Shown: positions 26,967-35,548 of the stretch, piece after piece
Layout: the number at the start of each line of letters is the position of its first letter
Numbering within the stretch: the stretch's first letter is position 1
NCBI GenBank assembly: GCA_937889545.1
Contig: CALAOT010000125.1
Coordinates: 1-64,000 of the forward strand
Direction of reading: 5' to 3'
Origin: an uncultured Opitutaceae bacterium
GTDB taxonomy: Bacteria; Verrucomicrobiota; Verrucomicrobiia; Opitutales; Opitutaceae
Length of the DNA stretch: 64,000 nt
The notes under the pieces: generated by a model
What the model saw: the letters and a program-made list of their open reading frames with translations, nothing else
Database searches by the model: none
What the model was told of the DNA's origin: nothing
Translations under genes and position numbers: made by a program

Positions 26967-28375
26967 TGGCTCCAGCCCTCCTCGATCTGCTCGAGCGTGC
27001 GTCCCTTGGTTTCCGGAACGAACCGCCACACCACAAGCAAAAGAACGGCGCAGAACGCCGCGTAGACGTAGAACGGGAACGCGTGGTTGAACTGCCGCAC
27101 GAACCACAGGCCCTTCGTGTTCATGATCGGGAAGGTCTGCGTCACCGCGTAGTCGGCCGTCCACAGGAAGAAGGTGGCCAGCCCGAGCGCCCGGCCGCGC
27201 ACCGCCGTGGGAAAGATCTCCGAGAGGATCACCCAGGTGACGGGACCGACCGAGAGCCCGAAGGCGGCGATGTAGAGCACGATGAAGAGCAGCATCCACC
27301 CGCTTGTCGCGCCCGGATCGGCCATGTGCTGCCCCATCGCGCCCATGGCAAGGAGGCTGGCGCCCATTCCGGCCGTGCCAAGGAGCATGAGCGGCCGGCG
27401 GCCCCAACGGTCCACGGTGGCGATCGCGACCAGCGTGAAGAGGACGCCCGCTCCGTTGATGATGACCTGCTGCAGCAGGCCGGCGTCCACTCCTGTGGAG
27501 GCGCTCATGGTCCTGAATATGGTCGCGCCAAAATACATGAAGACATTGATGCCGGTGACCTGCTGGAGGACGGCCAGCGCGATGCCCAGGAGCAGCGGCC
27601 GGCGCAGCTGGCGGGAAAATAGCGCCCCCCACGTCCCTTGTTCCCGGGAAATCGTGTCCTTGATGCTGGCGAACTCGGCGTCGGCGAATTGAGAGCCGCC
27701 CACCTTTCCGAGGATGGCCTTCGCCCGCTCCTCGAGCCCCATTTCGATCAGCCAGCGCGGGCTTTCGGGTATGGGCAAAAGCAGCAGGCCGAACAGCACC
27801 GAGGGCACGATTCCCGTGGCGAACATCCAGCGCCAGCCGGTCGAGATCAGCCACGCCTGGTCGCCGCCCCGGGCGATGAAGTAATTGACGAACGAGGTCG
27901 CCGCGATCCCCCCGACGATGGCGATCTGGTTGACCGCGACCATCCGCCCGCGGATCTGCGCCGGGGTGATCTCGGCGATGTACATCGGCGTGGAGATCGA
28001 GGCGAAGCCGATGCCGACGCCGCCGAGGAAGCGGAACACGATGAAGACCAGGATCTCGCGCGGCAGCGCAGTGCCGATGGCCGAGGCGAAGAACATGATC
28101 GCCGCCAGGAACAGGGCGGGCTTGCGCCCGAAGCGGTCGGAAAGGGGCCCCACGAGCAGCACGCCCGCCGCGCACCCGATGAGCACACAGCCCGACGTCC
28201 AGCCTTTCATGAAGTCGCTAAGGCCGAAGCGCGCGGTCAACGGCTCGATCGCTCCCGAGATGACTCCGGTGTCGTAGCCGAAGAGCAGGCCCCCGAATGT
28301 CGCAACCAGGCAGATGGGCACCAGGTAACGCAGGTTCACGGCGACCGGCCGGGGGAGTGTGCGGGGCTCGGGCAC
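26963..28375 (-). CDS. MFS sugar porter (XylE/GLUT-like)
   Basis: A 470-residue 12-helix transporter of the sugar porter family. Signatures are GYDTGVISGAI near 34, DRFGRK near 80, the PESPRWL motif near 200 after helix 6, and PETKGRTLEQIE at the C-terminus. Family members move neutral monosaccharides such as xylose, glucose or galactose, mostly with protons. Its place inside a corrinoid methyltransferase operon, 4 bp overlapping DUF1638, suggests the imported compound is a sugar or sugar-like methyl donor, or that a sugar is the inducer. No sugar kinase or isomerase lies within the operon. Confidence 0.9.
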   Translation of the reverse strand: MPEPRTLPRPVAVNLRYLVPICLVATFGGLLFGYDTGVISGAIEPLTARFGLSDFMKGWTSGCVLIGCAAGVLLVGPLSDRFGRKPALFLAAIMFFASAIGTALPREILVFIVFRFLGGVGIGFASISTPMYIAEITPAQIRGRMVAVNQIAIVGGIAATSFVNYFIARGGDQAWLISTGWRWMFATGIVPSVLFGLLLLPIPESPRWLIEMGLEERAKAILGKVGGSQFADAEFASIKDTISREQGTWGALFSRQLRRPLLLGIALAVLQQVTGINVFMYFGATIFRTMSASTGVDAGLLQQVIINGAGVLFTLVAIATVDRWGRRPLMLLGTAGMGASLLAMGAMGQHMADPGATSGWMLLFIVLYIAAFGLSVGPVTWVILSEIFPTAVRGRALGLATFFLWTADYAVTQTFPIMNTKGLWFVRQFNHAFPFYVYAAFCAVLLLVVWRFVPETKGRTLEQIEEGWSQ

Positions 28376-28387
28376 GGCAGGCGGGAT

Positions 28388-29650
28388 TCAGGGGCGGGCG
28401 CCGTCGCGGATGGCCCGGAAGATTGCCAGCATGTTCTCGACGGAGGTTGGCCCCTGGATGTTGTGGATCGCGTTGAAGACGAATCCGCCGCCGGGACCGA
28501 AGATGTCGATTCGCTCTCGGCACTGCCGGTAGACATCGTCGGGCGTGCCAAAGGGCAGCGTGTGCTGGGTGTCGACGCCGCCGCCCCAGAACACGATGTC
28601 GCGGCCGAACTCCCTCTTCAGGCGGACCGGATCCATCTCGGCGGCGGAGCACTGCACGGGGTTGAGGACGTCGAATCCGGAGGCGATGAAATCCGGGATC
28701 AGGGGATAGACTCCGCCGCACGAGTGGATGAACGTCTTCCAGGACGAGTGGCGGTGGATCAGCGCGTTGAGCCGGCGGTGGAAGGGCTGGAATAGCGTGC
28801 GGTACGCCTCTCGCGAGATGAACGGCCCGCGCTGGGTGCCGAAATCCGTGCCGGTGAGCATGGCGACCTGCACCGTGTCGCCGAAGATGTCGATGAGAGT
28901 CCGGATGTTCCGCTCGGCGATGGCGCACTGCCGATCGAAGACCTCCAGGACGTAATCCCGCCGCGCGACGGTGGAGACGTACCACTCCTCGATGTCGCGG
29001 ATGCCCTTGGGGTCCTTCAGGAATGGCGCGGGAACGAGCGCGATGTCGCCGAATGCGGCGCCCGGCACCACGAGGAAGGCGCCGAGGTCGCCGCGTTCCT
29101 CGAGCCAGCGTTTCTGCGCGCGGTAATAGGCGAGGTCGTCCTCGGTAAGGGGGGCAAACTCCTCCAGGTTGTCCGCGGGGTCGAGCCGGTCGTCGTCGAT
29201 CGGCGGCTGGCGGATGATCGAGTCGAAAAAGTAGCCGCCCTCGGGCATGTGGCCGCTCGGCAAGACGGTCAGGTCACCCTCGGGGTAGATATGCCAGCCG
29301 CCCTCGGGGGCTCGGGTGACGTTGAACTGCCCGGGCACCATGCACTCGGTGCCGTCGAACAGGGTGAACGGCTTCCAGTCGCGCGACTCCGTGCCGAACA
29401 TCGACTTGCGCCCCGGCACCCCGACAACGTCGATCGGCAGGGCTGCGAGCAGGAGGTCGTCAACCTCGCCGAGCATCTGGTAGGGCTCTATGACCTTCAC
29501 CCGATAGCCGTCGTCGGCGAGTAGGCGGAGGCGGAGGCGGGCCACGGCCGACACGTGGATGCCGGTGACAAAGGAGGCGCCGAAGTCGACGGCGACCCGG
29601 TCGGAGCTTTGATGGGCAAGCGAGGCCGCGAGACGTTGCCGTCCGGTCAT
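28388..29650 (-). CDS. URO-D-fold methyltransferase-like protein
   Basis: A 420-residue uroporphyrinogen-decarboxylase-fold protein, longer than MtaA because of an insert at about 60-160. The C-terminal barrel carries the HSCGG motif near 313, matching the first part of the His-x-Cys zinc site of corrinoid methyltransferases; a clear distant third cysteine is not evident. It is the first gene of the operon and faces the AraC-type regulator across a 109-bp gap. It may bind or transfer methyl groups from a substrate different from that of MtaB, but activity is unproven. True haem-pathway URO-D is unlikely given context and length. Confidence 0.75.
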   Translation of the reverse strand: MTGRQRLAASLAHQSSDRVAVDFGASFVTGIHVSAVARLRLRLLADDGYRVKVIEPYQMLGEVDDLLLAALPIDVVGVPGRKSMFGTESRDWKPFTLFDGTECMVPGQFNVTRAPEGGWHIYPEGDLTVLPSGHMPEGGYFFDSIIRQPPIDDDRLDPADNLEEFAPLTEDDLAYYRAQKRWLEERGDLGAFLVVPGAAFGDIALVPAPFLKDPKGIRDIEEWYVSTVARRDYVLEVFDRQCAIAERNIRTLIDIFGDTVQVAMLTGTDFGTQRGPFISREAYRTLFQPFHRRLNALIHRHSSWKTFIHSCGGVYPLIPDFIASGFDVLNPVQCSAAEMDPVRLKREFGRDIVFWGGGVDTQHTLPFGTPDDVYRQCRERIDIFGPGGGFVFNAIHNIQGPTSVENMLAIFRAIRDGARP

Positions 29651-29759
29651 ACCCCTTTTTTAGCAAATTCGGGGGTCTGTGGCCATGCCCATGCGGACGA
29701 AAAACATATCCCTGACGACAAGTCGGGTTTGACAGGACTGGTCCCCGCCGGTCAAGCCG
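29651..29759. promoter_or_regulatory. Divergent promoter region of corrinoid operon and araC-type gene
   Basis: A 109-bp gap between two divergent starts, AT-richer near the minus-strand start (a run of six A and TTTGC on that strand). It should hold the operon promoter and the AraC binding sites. No convincing direct repeats or -35/-10 pairs were assigned by eye. Confidence 0.45.
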
Positions 29760-30584
29760 GTGGCCATGCGCAACTACCACGGCATGGAGATCGCGTGGGC
29801 CAACCGCCTGGTGCAGACCACGCAGGTCGACTTTGGGCGCGTCAAATATATCCCGGGCGGCTATTGCGGGCCGCGGCGCCAGCGCGACTATCAGCTCGTG
29901 GTGCTGCAGGCGGGCGGGGCGCACGTGACCGTGGACGGCGAGACGCTGGCGCTGCCGGCGGAGCAGGCGGTCCTGTTCCTGCCGGGCCACCGGGAGGATT
30001 TCGTATTCTCCCCTGACCAGGAGACCGAGCATGTCTGGTGCTCGATCCGGCCCCGGTTCATGCCGGCCGAGCTCAGGTGGCGGCTGGCGCGTGCGCCCCG
30101 GATGGTGCCGTGCTCGGAGCTGATGCACCGCCTGTTTGCGGCCGCGCAGGGATGCCGCCGCGTGAGCAGCGTGGCCGCCGGGCGGGTGGTGGAGCACATC
30201 GGCCTGGCTCTGTTCGCGGAGTTCCTGCACCAGGCGGCGCTCTGGCCGCATCGCGCGCATCAGGACGAAGGGCTGAGCCGCGCGATGGCCTGCATCGAGG
30301 AGCACTTCGGAGAGGAGGACTGCCTGGCCAGCGCCCGGCAGGCGGCGCGATGCTCGGAAAGCGGCCTTAACCAGCGGTTCCGGCGGTACCTCGGCACGAG
30401 TCCCGCCCGCTACCTCTGGCTGACCCGGGTTGAACGCGGCGTCGCGATGCTGCGCGACACGGGGCTCACGGTGACGGAGATCAGCGCGCGCTGCGGGTGC
30501 AAGAATCCGTTTCACTTCTCCCGGCTGGTGAGGCGCAGCCAGGGCATGCCGCCGCGCCAGGTGCGCCGCTGCGCCTGGCAATGA
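29760..30584 (+). CDS. AraC family transcriptional regulator
   Basis: A 274-residue regulator with an N-terminal cupin-like ligand domain (about 20-140) and a C-terminal double helix-turn-helix (about 175-270): the first helix pair includes CLASARQAARCSESGLNQRFRRYLG-type sequence and the second includes TEISARCGCKNPFHFSRLVRRSQGMPP. It is divergent from the eight-gene corrinoid/sugar-porter operon and most likely its activator. The ligand is expected to be the imported substrate. GTG 29760 and ATG 29766 are near-equivalent starts. Confidence 0.88.
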   Translation: MAMRNYHGMEIAWANRLVQTTQVDFGRVKYIPGGYCGPRRQRDYQLVVLQAGGAHVTVDGETLALPAEQAVLFLPGHREDFVFSPDQETEHVWCSIRPRFMPAELRWRLARAPRMVPCSELMHRLFAAAQGCRRVSSVAAGRVVEHIGLALFAEFLHQAALWPHRAHQDEGLSRAMACIEEHFGEEDCLASARQAARCSESGLNQRFRRYLGTSPARYLWLTRVERGVAMLRDTGLTVTEISARCGCKNPFHFSRLVRRSQGMPPRQVRRCAWQ

Positions 30585-30699
30585 CGCCGCCGGGAGGGGA
30601 ATGCAGGCCTGCTCGGCGGCGGCCTCGGCCGATGCAAGCGATCGGGATGGCGCCACTTCCATAGCGATCTGCTCCGGGGAATTGACTTTGTAAAAACTT

Positions 30700-30719
30700 A
30701 TGACTGACTGGTCAGTCAT
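30700..30719. promoter_or_regulatory. Perfect 20-bp palindromic operator (TetR-type)
   Basis: ATGACTGACTGGTCAGTCAT has perfect 9-bp arms around a 2-bp centre. It lies 10 bp before the likely tetR start codon and just after a TTGACT hexamer at 30682-30687. The form (TGAC/GTCA half-sites) is that of many TetR-family operators, so autoregulation by the adjacent repressor is very likely. Confidence 0.75.
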
Positions 30720-30729
30720 CCGCAAGTTC

Positions 30730-31326
30730 ATGAACCCGGACAAGAAACAGCGCATCATGCAGGCAGCGGAGCAGCTCTTCCGGACGCACCGCTTCCACGA
30801 GATAACCCTGGACGATATCGCCCGGGAGGCGGACGTGGGCAAGGGGACGATCTATCTTTATTTTTCGGACAAGGAGGACCTGATTTTCCAGGCGGCCGTG
30901 GCGGGTTTCGAGGAGATGTGCCTGCTGCTCGGCCAGAATGCCGCCCAGGGCGTGGCCTTCCGCGAGGCGCTGCTGCGGACCTGCGAGAGCATCAGCGGCT
31001 TTTTCCAGGCCCGGCGCCCGCTCTTCCGCATCATCCTGTCGGAGGGCGAGCGGGACATGGAAGGCGGCGGGGCCGGCATGCGGCAACGCTGGCGGGAGCG
31101 CCGCAAGCCCATGACCGAAGCCGTGGCGGCAATCGTCGCCCGGGGCATGGCGTCGGGTGAGATCCGCACGGATATGCCGGCGGATGTGCTCGCGGAGTTT
31201 CTGCTGGGCATGCTGCGGACACGGTCGTGGGAACTGGAGGGCCATCCGGAGACGCAGCGCAGCCTCGCGGCCGTGGCGGACCTTTTCATCAACGGGGCGA
31301 GACTGCCCGCGCCGGCCCAGGCATGA
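30730..31326 (+). CDS. TetR family repressor of the efflux cassette
   Basis: A 198-residue TetR-family protein. The N-terminal HTH (about 8-50) is typical: IMQAAEQLFRTHRFHEITLDDIAREADVGKGTIYLYFSDKEDL, followed by an all-helical ligand domain. ATG 30730 is preferred; an upstream in-frame ATG at 30700 would put the operator palindrome inside the coding sequence and add ten residues not typical for the family. It is followed 16 bp later by an HlyD-type gene and an EmrB-type gene, which it presumably represses until a toxic compound binds. Confidence 0.88.
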   Translation: MNPDKKQRIMQAAEQLFRTHRFHEITLDDIAREADVGKGTIYLYFSDKEDLIFQAAVAGFEEMCLLLGQNAAQGVAFREALLRTCESISGFFQARRPLFRIILSEGERDMEGGGAGMRQRWRERRKPMTEAVAAIVARGMASGEIRTDMPADVLAEFLLGMLRTRSWELEGHPETQRSLAAVADLFINGARLPAPAQA

Positions 31327-31342
31327 ACAACTCCAGCGAATC

Positions 31343-32512
31343 ATGAGCATCACTAACGGACCGTCACCTTTGGAATACGGCGCCGCCAGGAAACAGGCGC
31401 AGAACCAGGAAAACCCCGCGCCCGCGGCCAACGGCGGCCGCCGCCGAAAGACGATCCTGTACGGGATCTACATCCTGGCGGCCGTCTCGGCGGGCGTGGT
31501 CGCCTACTGGCTGATCTTCATGTGGGGGATCGTTTACACGGATGATGCCCGCTTTGGCGGCCATCTGGTCGACGTTGCCCCGGAGATCAACGGCCGGGTG
31601 ATCGACGTTGCCGTGCACGAGGGCCAGTTCATCCGCAAGGACACGATCATATTCCGGCTGGACCCGGCGATAGCCCAGGCGGCCCTGGACCATGCCGAGG
31701 CATTGCTTGTCTCCGCCCGGGCCGGCCTGGCCTCGAGCAACGCGCTGTACGAGAGGGCGGTGAACGGCAACCGGCCGGAGGAGATCAAGGCCGGCGAGGC
31801 GACCGCCAGGCGCCTCCAGAACGAGGAGGCGATGGCGCGGCTGGATTTTGACCGGGCCCAGGCGCTCTTCAAGGACAACGCGGTGTCCCAGGACGACCTC
31901 GACAAGGCCCGCACATCCTACGAATCCGCCGGGCAGAGCCGGGAGAACGCCTCGCAGAACCTGATCCTCCTGCAGCAGGGGCCCCGCAGGGAGGACGTCG
32001 CCGTGGCCAAGGCGGCCGTGGAACTGGCCCGGAGCAGGGTGAAGGAGGCCGAGGCCGCCCTGGAAAACGCCCGGAGCGACAGTGCGCGGTGCACGGTCAA
32101 GGCGCCTTTTGACGGCTGGGTCGTGCGCCGCTGGCTCGATCCCGGCGCCATGCCCCTGGCCGCGCAGCCGGTGGTCAGCATGTTCGACCCGGCGACCCTT
32201 CGCGTGGATGCCAACATCGAGGAGAAGTACCTCCACGACGTCGCGATCGGCGACGCCGCCGACATCTCGGTCGACGCGTTCCCGGCGCTGCGCCTGCGCG
32301 GCCGGGTGACGGAGATACTGCGCGCGGCCAACGCGCAATTCAGCCTCATTCCCGCCGAGGGCGTCTCCGGCACCTTCATCAAGGTGACCCAGCGCGTGCC
32401 GCTGCGCATCGCCGTGACGGCGCCGCCCGAGCTGGCGATCGGGCCGGGCCTGTCCGTGGAGGTGCGGATCCATTCCGGCACGTCGGCGGGGCGCGGGACG
32501 GGGCATGACTAG
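31343..32512 (+). CDS. HlyD/EmrA family membrane fusion protein
   Basis: A 389-residue periplasmic adaptor. A cytoplasmic basic N-terminus (RRRK near 35) leads into one membrane helix (about 38-62), then the first half of the barrel-sandwich domain (YTDDARFGGHLVDVAPEINGRV near 66-88), a long alpha-helical hairpin (about 110-235, containing coiled-coil sequence), and the second lipoyl half (CTVKAPFDGWVVRR near 250). It would link the EmrB-type pump encoded downstream to an outer membrane channel; no channel gene is present here. Its stop codon overlaps the next start by 8 bp. Confidence 0.9.
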   Translation: MSITNGPSPLEYGAARKQAQNQENPAPAANGGRRRKTILYGIYILAAVSAGVVAYWLIFMWGIVYTDDARFGGHLVDVAPEINGRVIDVAVHEGQFIRKDTIIFRLDPAIAQAALDHAEALLVSARAGLASSNALYERAVNGNRPEEIKAGEATARRLQNEEAMARLDFDRAQALFKDNAVSQDDLDKARTSYESAGQSRENASQNLILLQQGPRREDVAVAKAAVELARSRVKEAEAALENARSDSARCTVKAPFDGWVVRRWLDPGAMPLAAQPVVSMFDPATLRVDANIEEKYLHDVAIGDAADISVDAFPALRLRGRVTEILRAANAQFSLIPAEGVSGTFIKVTQRVPLRIAVTAPPELAIGPGLSVEVRIHSGTSAGRGTGHD

Positions 32513-34094
32513 CGACCGCGACCTCCGGGCCAACCGGTGGGGCGTGCTTGGCATCATCATGCTCGGCACGTTCATGGCGGTGCTTGACTCCAGCATCGTC
32601 AATGTCGCCCTGCCGCACATGATGAGCACCTTCGGGGTCGACCGGGAGCAGATCGAGTGGGTCGCGACGGGCTTCATGCTGACCTCGGCGGTCGTGATGC
32701 CCCTCGTCGGCTGGCTCACGAAGCGGATAAGCTACAAGGCCCTTTACCTGGGCAGCCTGCTGCTCTTCACCCTGGCCAGCGCGGCGTGCGCCATGGCGTG
32801 GAGCTATGAGTCGCTGATCGCGGGCCGCATCCTCCAGGCGGTTGGCGGCGGCGCCATCCAGCCCATCGGCATGGCCATCGTTGCCGAGCTGTTCGAGCCG
32901 CACGAGCGGGGCAAGGCGCTGGGGATCTGGGGAATGGGCATCATGGCCGGGCCGGCGATAGGTCCGACCCTGGGGGGCTACCTGACCGATGCCTACAGCT
33001 GGCGGACCATCTTCTCGGTCAACCTGCCGGTGGGGGCCCTGACCCTGGTGGCCGGCATGATCGTCATGGGCCCTCTGCGCGCCCGCGGCGCCCGGCAGGC
33101 CTTTGACTTTTTTGGGTTCGGCTTCCTTTCGATGGCGCTCATCGCCGGGCTCACCGCCCTTTCCAACGGGCAGGTCAAGGGCTGGGAGTCCGACTACATC
33201 CGCCTGTGCGAGGCCATCACGGTCGTGGGCCTGGTGATGTTCATCGCCGTGGAGCTGGCGGTGGAGCACCCGCTGCTCGACCTGCGCCTCTTCGCCATCC
33301 GGAATTACATGCTGAGCATCGTGCTGGCCGTCTTCCGCGCGATCGGGCTGTTCGGCAGCGTCTTCCTCTTCCCGATCTTTCTGCAGAACCAGATGGGCTA
33401 TACGCCCGTGGAGGCCGGCCTCTGGATGCTGCCGAACGCCGTGACGGTCGGCCTCACCATGCCGCTGGCCGGCTGGCTGGCGGATCGTTACCCCCCGGCG
33501 GCGCTGACGACCCTGGGCTGCATCCTGGTGGGGAGCTCTCTGCTCCTGTTCGGCCTTCTTGATCCGCTCTCGGAGTGGTCCATGCTTGTGTTGCCGCAGA
33601 TTGCCCGCGGCGCGGGCCTGGCGCTGATGATGGCGCCGTTGATGGCTGCGTCGCTCAACGCGGTGCCCCGCGGCGAGCTGCCGATGGCCAGCAGCTTCCT
33701 GAACGTCTTCCAGAACGTCGGCGGCTCGCTCGGCATCGCGCTGCTGAACACCTTCGTAACCAACTCCATCCACCGGCACGCCGTGCGCATCGGCGAGGGC
33801 TTTCCCGTGGAGTCCCAGGGCTTTGTCGTCCGGTTCGGATACCAGGTCATGCACATGGTCGTCCGCCATGAGCCTGGCATGGTCGCCAACCCCCAGAACA
33901 AGGTTGCCTTTGCGGCGGCCCAGGCGATCAGCCGGCGCGCCCAGGTGCTGGGCTTTGACAACGGGTTTTTCCTTGCCGGGCTGATCCTGCTCGCTGCCAT
34001 TCCCCTGTGTCTCCTGCTCAAGCCCGCGGCCCATCACCTGCAGGACGAGGAGAAGGCCGGCGAGGCCGCCACGGCCGAGTACGTCGCGGAGTAG
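32505..34094 (+). CDS. EmrB/QacA-type drug efflux transporter (DHA2)
   Basis: A 529-residue 14-helix major facilitator of the DHA2 group. The first helix has the [11 protein letters not shown] motif, helix 4 has the [15 protein letters not shown] motif and helix 5 has [12 protein letters not shown], all diagnostic of proton-drug antiporters. It pairs with the HlyD protein just upstream to form an EmrAB-type tripartite pump for hydrophobic toxic compounds. The tail after helix 14 is short and alanine-rich. Confidence 0.92.
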   Translation: MTSDRDLRANRWGVLGIIMLGTFMAVLDSSIVNVALPHMMSTFGVDREQIEWVATGFMLTSAVVMPLVGWLTKRISYKALYLGSLLLFTLASAACAMAWSYESLIAGRILQAVGGGAIQPIGMAIVAELFEPHERGKALGIWGMGIMAGPAIGPTLGGYLTDAYSWRTIFSVNLPVGALTLVAGMIVMGPLRARGARQAFDFFGFGFLSMALIAGLTALSNGQVKGWESDYIRLCEAITVVGLVMFIAVELAVEHPLLDLRLFAIRNYMLSIVLAVFRAIGLFGSVFLFPIFLQNQMGYTPVEAGLWMLPNAVTVGLTMPLAGWLADRYPPAALTTLGCILVGSSLLLFGLLDPLSEWSMLVLPQIARGAGLALMMAPLMAASLNAVPRGELPMASSFLNVFQNVGGSLGIALLNTFVTNSIHRHAVRIGEGFPVESQGFVVRFGYQVMHMVVRHEPGMVANPQNKVAFAAAQAISRRAQVLGFDNGFFLAGLILLAAIPLCLLLKPAAHHLQDEEKAGEAATAEYVAE

Positions 34095-34111
34095 GGCCGG
34101 CCCCGGAGAGC

Positions 34112-34228
34112 ATGGATCCGCCGGACGAGGCCGCCGCCCCAGCCGGAGGCCTTCGGCTCGACTTTTGCGAGGCCACGGAATACTGGTCAGGCGTCGTGGA
34201 CCGGCTCCGGACGCGACCCCCCTTTTGA
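34112..34228 (+). CDS. Possible 38-aa ORF before hypE
   Basis: Not recognised. An ATG at 34112 with GGAGAG directly upstream opens a 38-residue frame that ends 5 bp before the preferred hypE GTG. The product starts [13 protein letters not shown] and ends in a charged helix-like half with two tryptophan/tyrosine positions. Third codon positions are mostly G or C, as in nearby genes. It may be a translated leader coupling ribosomes to hypE, or chance. Confidence 0.3.
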   Translation: MDPPDEAAAPAGGLRLDFCEATEYWSGVVDRLRTRPPF

Positions 34229-34233
34229 ACGGC

Positions 34234-35268
34234 GTGCCCCAGTGTCCCGTGCCCATCTCCGAACGGGCCGAAATCACCATCGGCCACGGCGGCGGCGGGA
34301 GGCTGACCGAGGAACTCATCAACGGCATCTTTCGGCCGGCGTTCGCCAATCCGGCGCTGGAATGCCGGCACGACGGGGCCGTGCTGCAGGCCAACGGCGC
34401 CCGCCTCGCCTTCACCACCGACGCGCACGTCGTGAGCCCGCTCTTCTTCCCGGGGGGAGACATCGGCAGGGTCGCGGTCAACGGCACGGTCAACGACCTC
34501 GCCATGTGCGGCGCCCGTCCCCTTTGGCTGAGCGCAGGGTTCGTCCTCGAGGAGGGCCTGCCTATCGAGACGCTCCGGCGCGTGGCGGCTTCCATGAGCG
34601 AGGCGGCCGCGGCCGCGGGAGTCACGATCGTCGCCGGGGACACGAAGGTGGTCGAGCGCGGCAAGGGCGACGGGCTCTACGTGACCACGGCGGGCGTCGG
34701 GCTGATCGAGCATGACCTGAGCATCGGGCCCGCGCAGATCAGGGAAGGCGACGCCGTCATCCTGAGCGGAGATGTCGGCCGCCACGGCATGGCCATCATG
34801 GCGGTTCGGGAGGGCCTGGCCTTCGAGAGCCCGATCGAGAGCGATTGCGCGCCGCTGTCGGCGCCGGTCGGGGCGCTCCTCGCGGCCGGTCTGGAGGTGC
34901 ACTGCCTGCGCGACCTCACCCGGGGAGGACTGGCCACGGCCCTGATCGAGCTGGCCGAGGCCCGGAAGGTCGTGATCGCAATCGACGAGAGCGCGGTCCC
35001 GGTGAGCGAGGCGGTTCGCGGGGCGTGCGAGATTCTCGGGCTGGAGCCGCTATATGTCGCCAATGAGGGGCGCTTTGTCTGCTTCGTGCCGGAAGCCGAC
35101 GCTCCCGAGGCCCTCGGGGTGCTCGCCCGCACCGCCCCGGGCGGGCCGCCGGCCGTCATCGGCCGGGTGCGCGCGTCCACCGCAGGGGAGGTCTCGCTGC
35201 GCAGCGTGATTGGCGCCGAGCGGATCCTGCACCGCCTCAGCGGCGAGCAGTTGCCGAGAATTTGTTAG
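34234..35268 (+). CDS. hypE: Hydrogenase maturation protein HypE
   Basis: A 344-residue HypE. It begins after a short leader with [17 protein letters not shown], has the AIR-synthase-fold ATP site ([32 protein letters not shown] near 60-90), [13 protein letters not shown] near 145, and ends in PRIC, whose terminal cysteine takes the carbamoyl group and turns it into thiocyanate. HypE works with HypF to make the CN ligands of the [NiFe] centre. Unlike the other hyp genes it is on the plus strand, convergent with them. The start is uncertain: GTG 34234, GTG 34249 or TTG 34165. Confidence 0.93.
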   Translation: MPQCPVPISERAEITIGHGGGGRLTEELINGIFRPAFANPALECRHDGAVLQANGARLAFTTDAHVVSPLFFPGGDIGRVAVNGTVNDLAMCGARPLWLSAGFVLEEGLPIETLRRVAASMSEAAAAAGVTIVAGDTKVVERGKGDGLYVTTAGVGLIEHDLSIGPAQIREGDAVILSGDVGRHGMAIMAVREGLAFESPIESDCAPLSAPVGALLAAGLEVHCLRDLTRGGLATALIELAEARKVVIAIDESAVPVSEAVRGACEILGLEPLYVANEGRFVCFVPEADAPEALGVLARTAPGGPPAVIGRVRASTAGEVSLRSVIGAERILHRLSGEQLPRIC

Positions 35269-35307
35269 GGTTAGCGCAAAGAAAACCCCCAAACAGAGGA
35301 GGATAGG

Positions 35308-35541
35308 ATGAAGTCGCAAATCATGGGTCTAAAGGTCGCTGGCACGCTGTTCATATTGGTGGCCCTGGCGCATTTGGCTCGGTTGGTGCTCGGCTGGACG
35401 GTGCAGCTCCACGGCCGTTACTTCGGCATGCGGTGGAGCATCGCCGCGATCGTGGTTTCGGCTGTGCTGGGCATCTGGCTTTGGATGCTCGCCGGCTGCG
35501 GCAAGACGGATGCGGCTTCTCCGCCTCCGCCGAAGGCCTGA
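35308..35541 (+). CDS. Small two-span membrane protein (77 aa)
   Basis: Not recognised as a named family. ATG 35308 has a GAGGAGGATAGG Shine-Dalgarno region immediately upstream. Two membrane helices (about 8-30 and 42-62) are joined by a short loop with LHGRYFGMRWS, and the C-terminus is short and polar with prolines. It lies 39 bp after hypE on the same strand and ends 7 bp from the convergent hypD stop. Its position suggests co-transcription with hypE, but no hydrogenase role is shown. Confidence 0.7.
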   Translation: MKSQIMGLKVAGTLFILVALAHLARLVLGWTVQLHGRYFGMRWSIAAIVVSAVLGIWLWMLAGCGKTDAASPPPPKA

Positions 35542-35548
35542 CCGAGCG

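Noticed and set aside
32379-34664. Long minus-strand open frame antisense to the EmrB gene
   Set aside because: Composition typical of antisense to a GC-rich gene; no domain, and it crosses the efflux and hypE genes.
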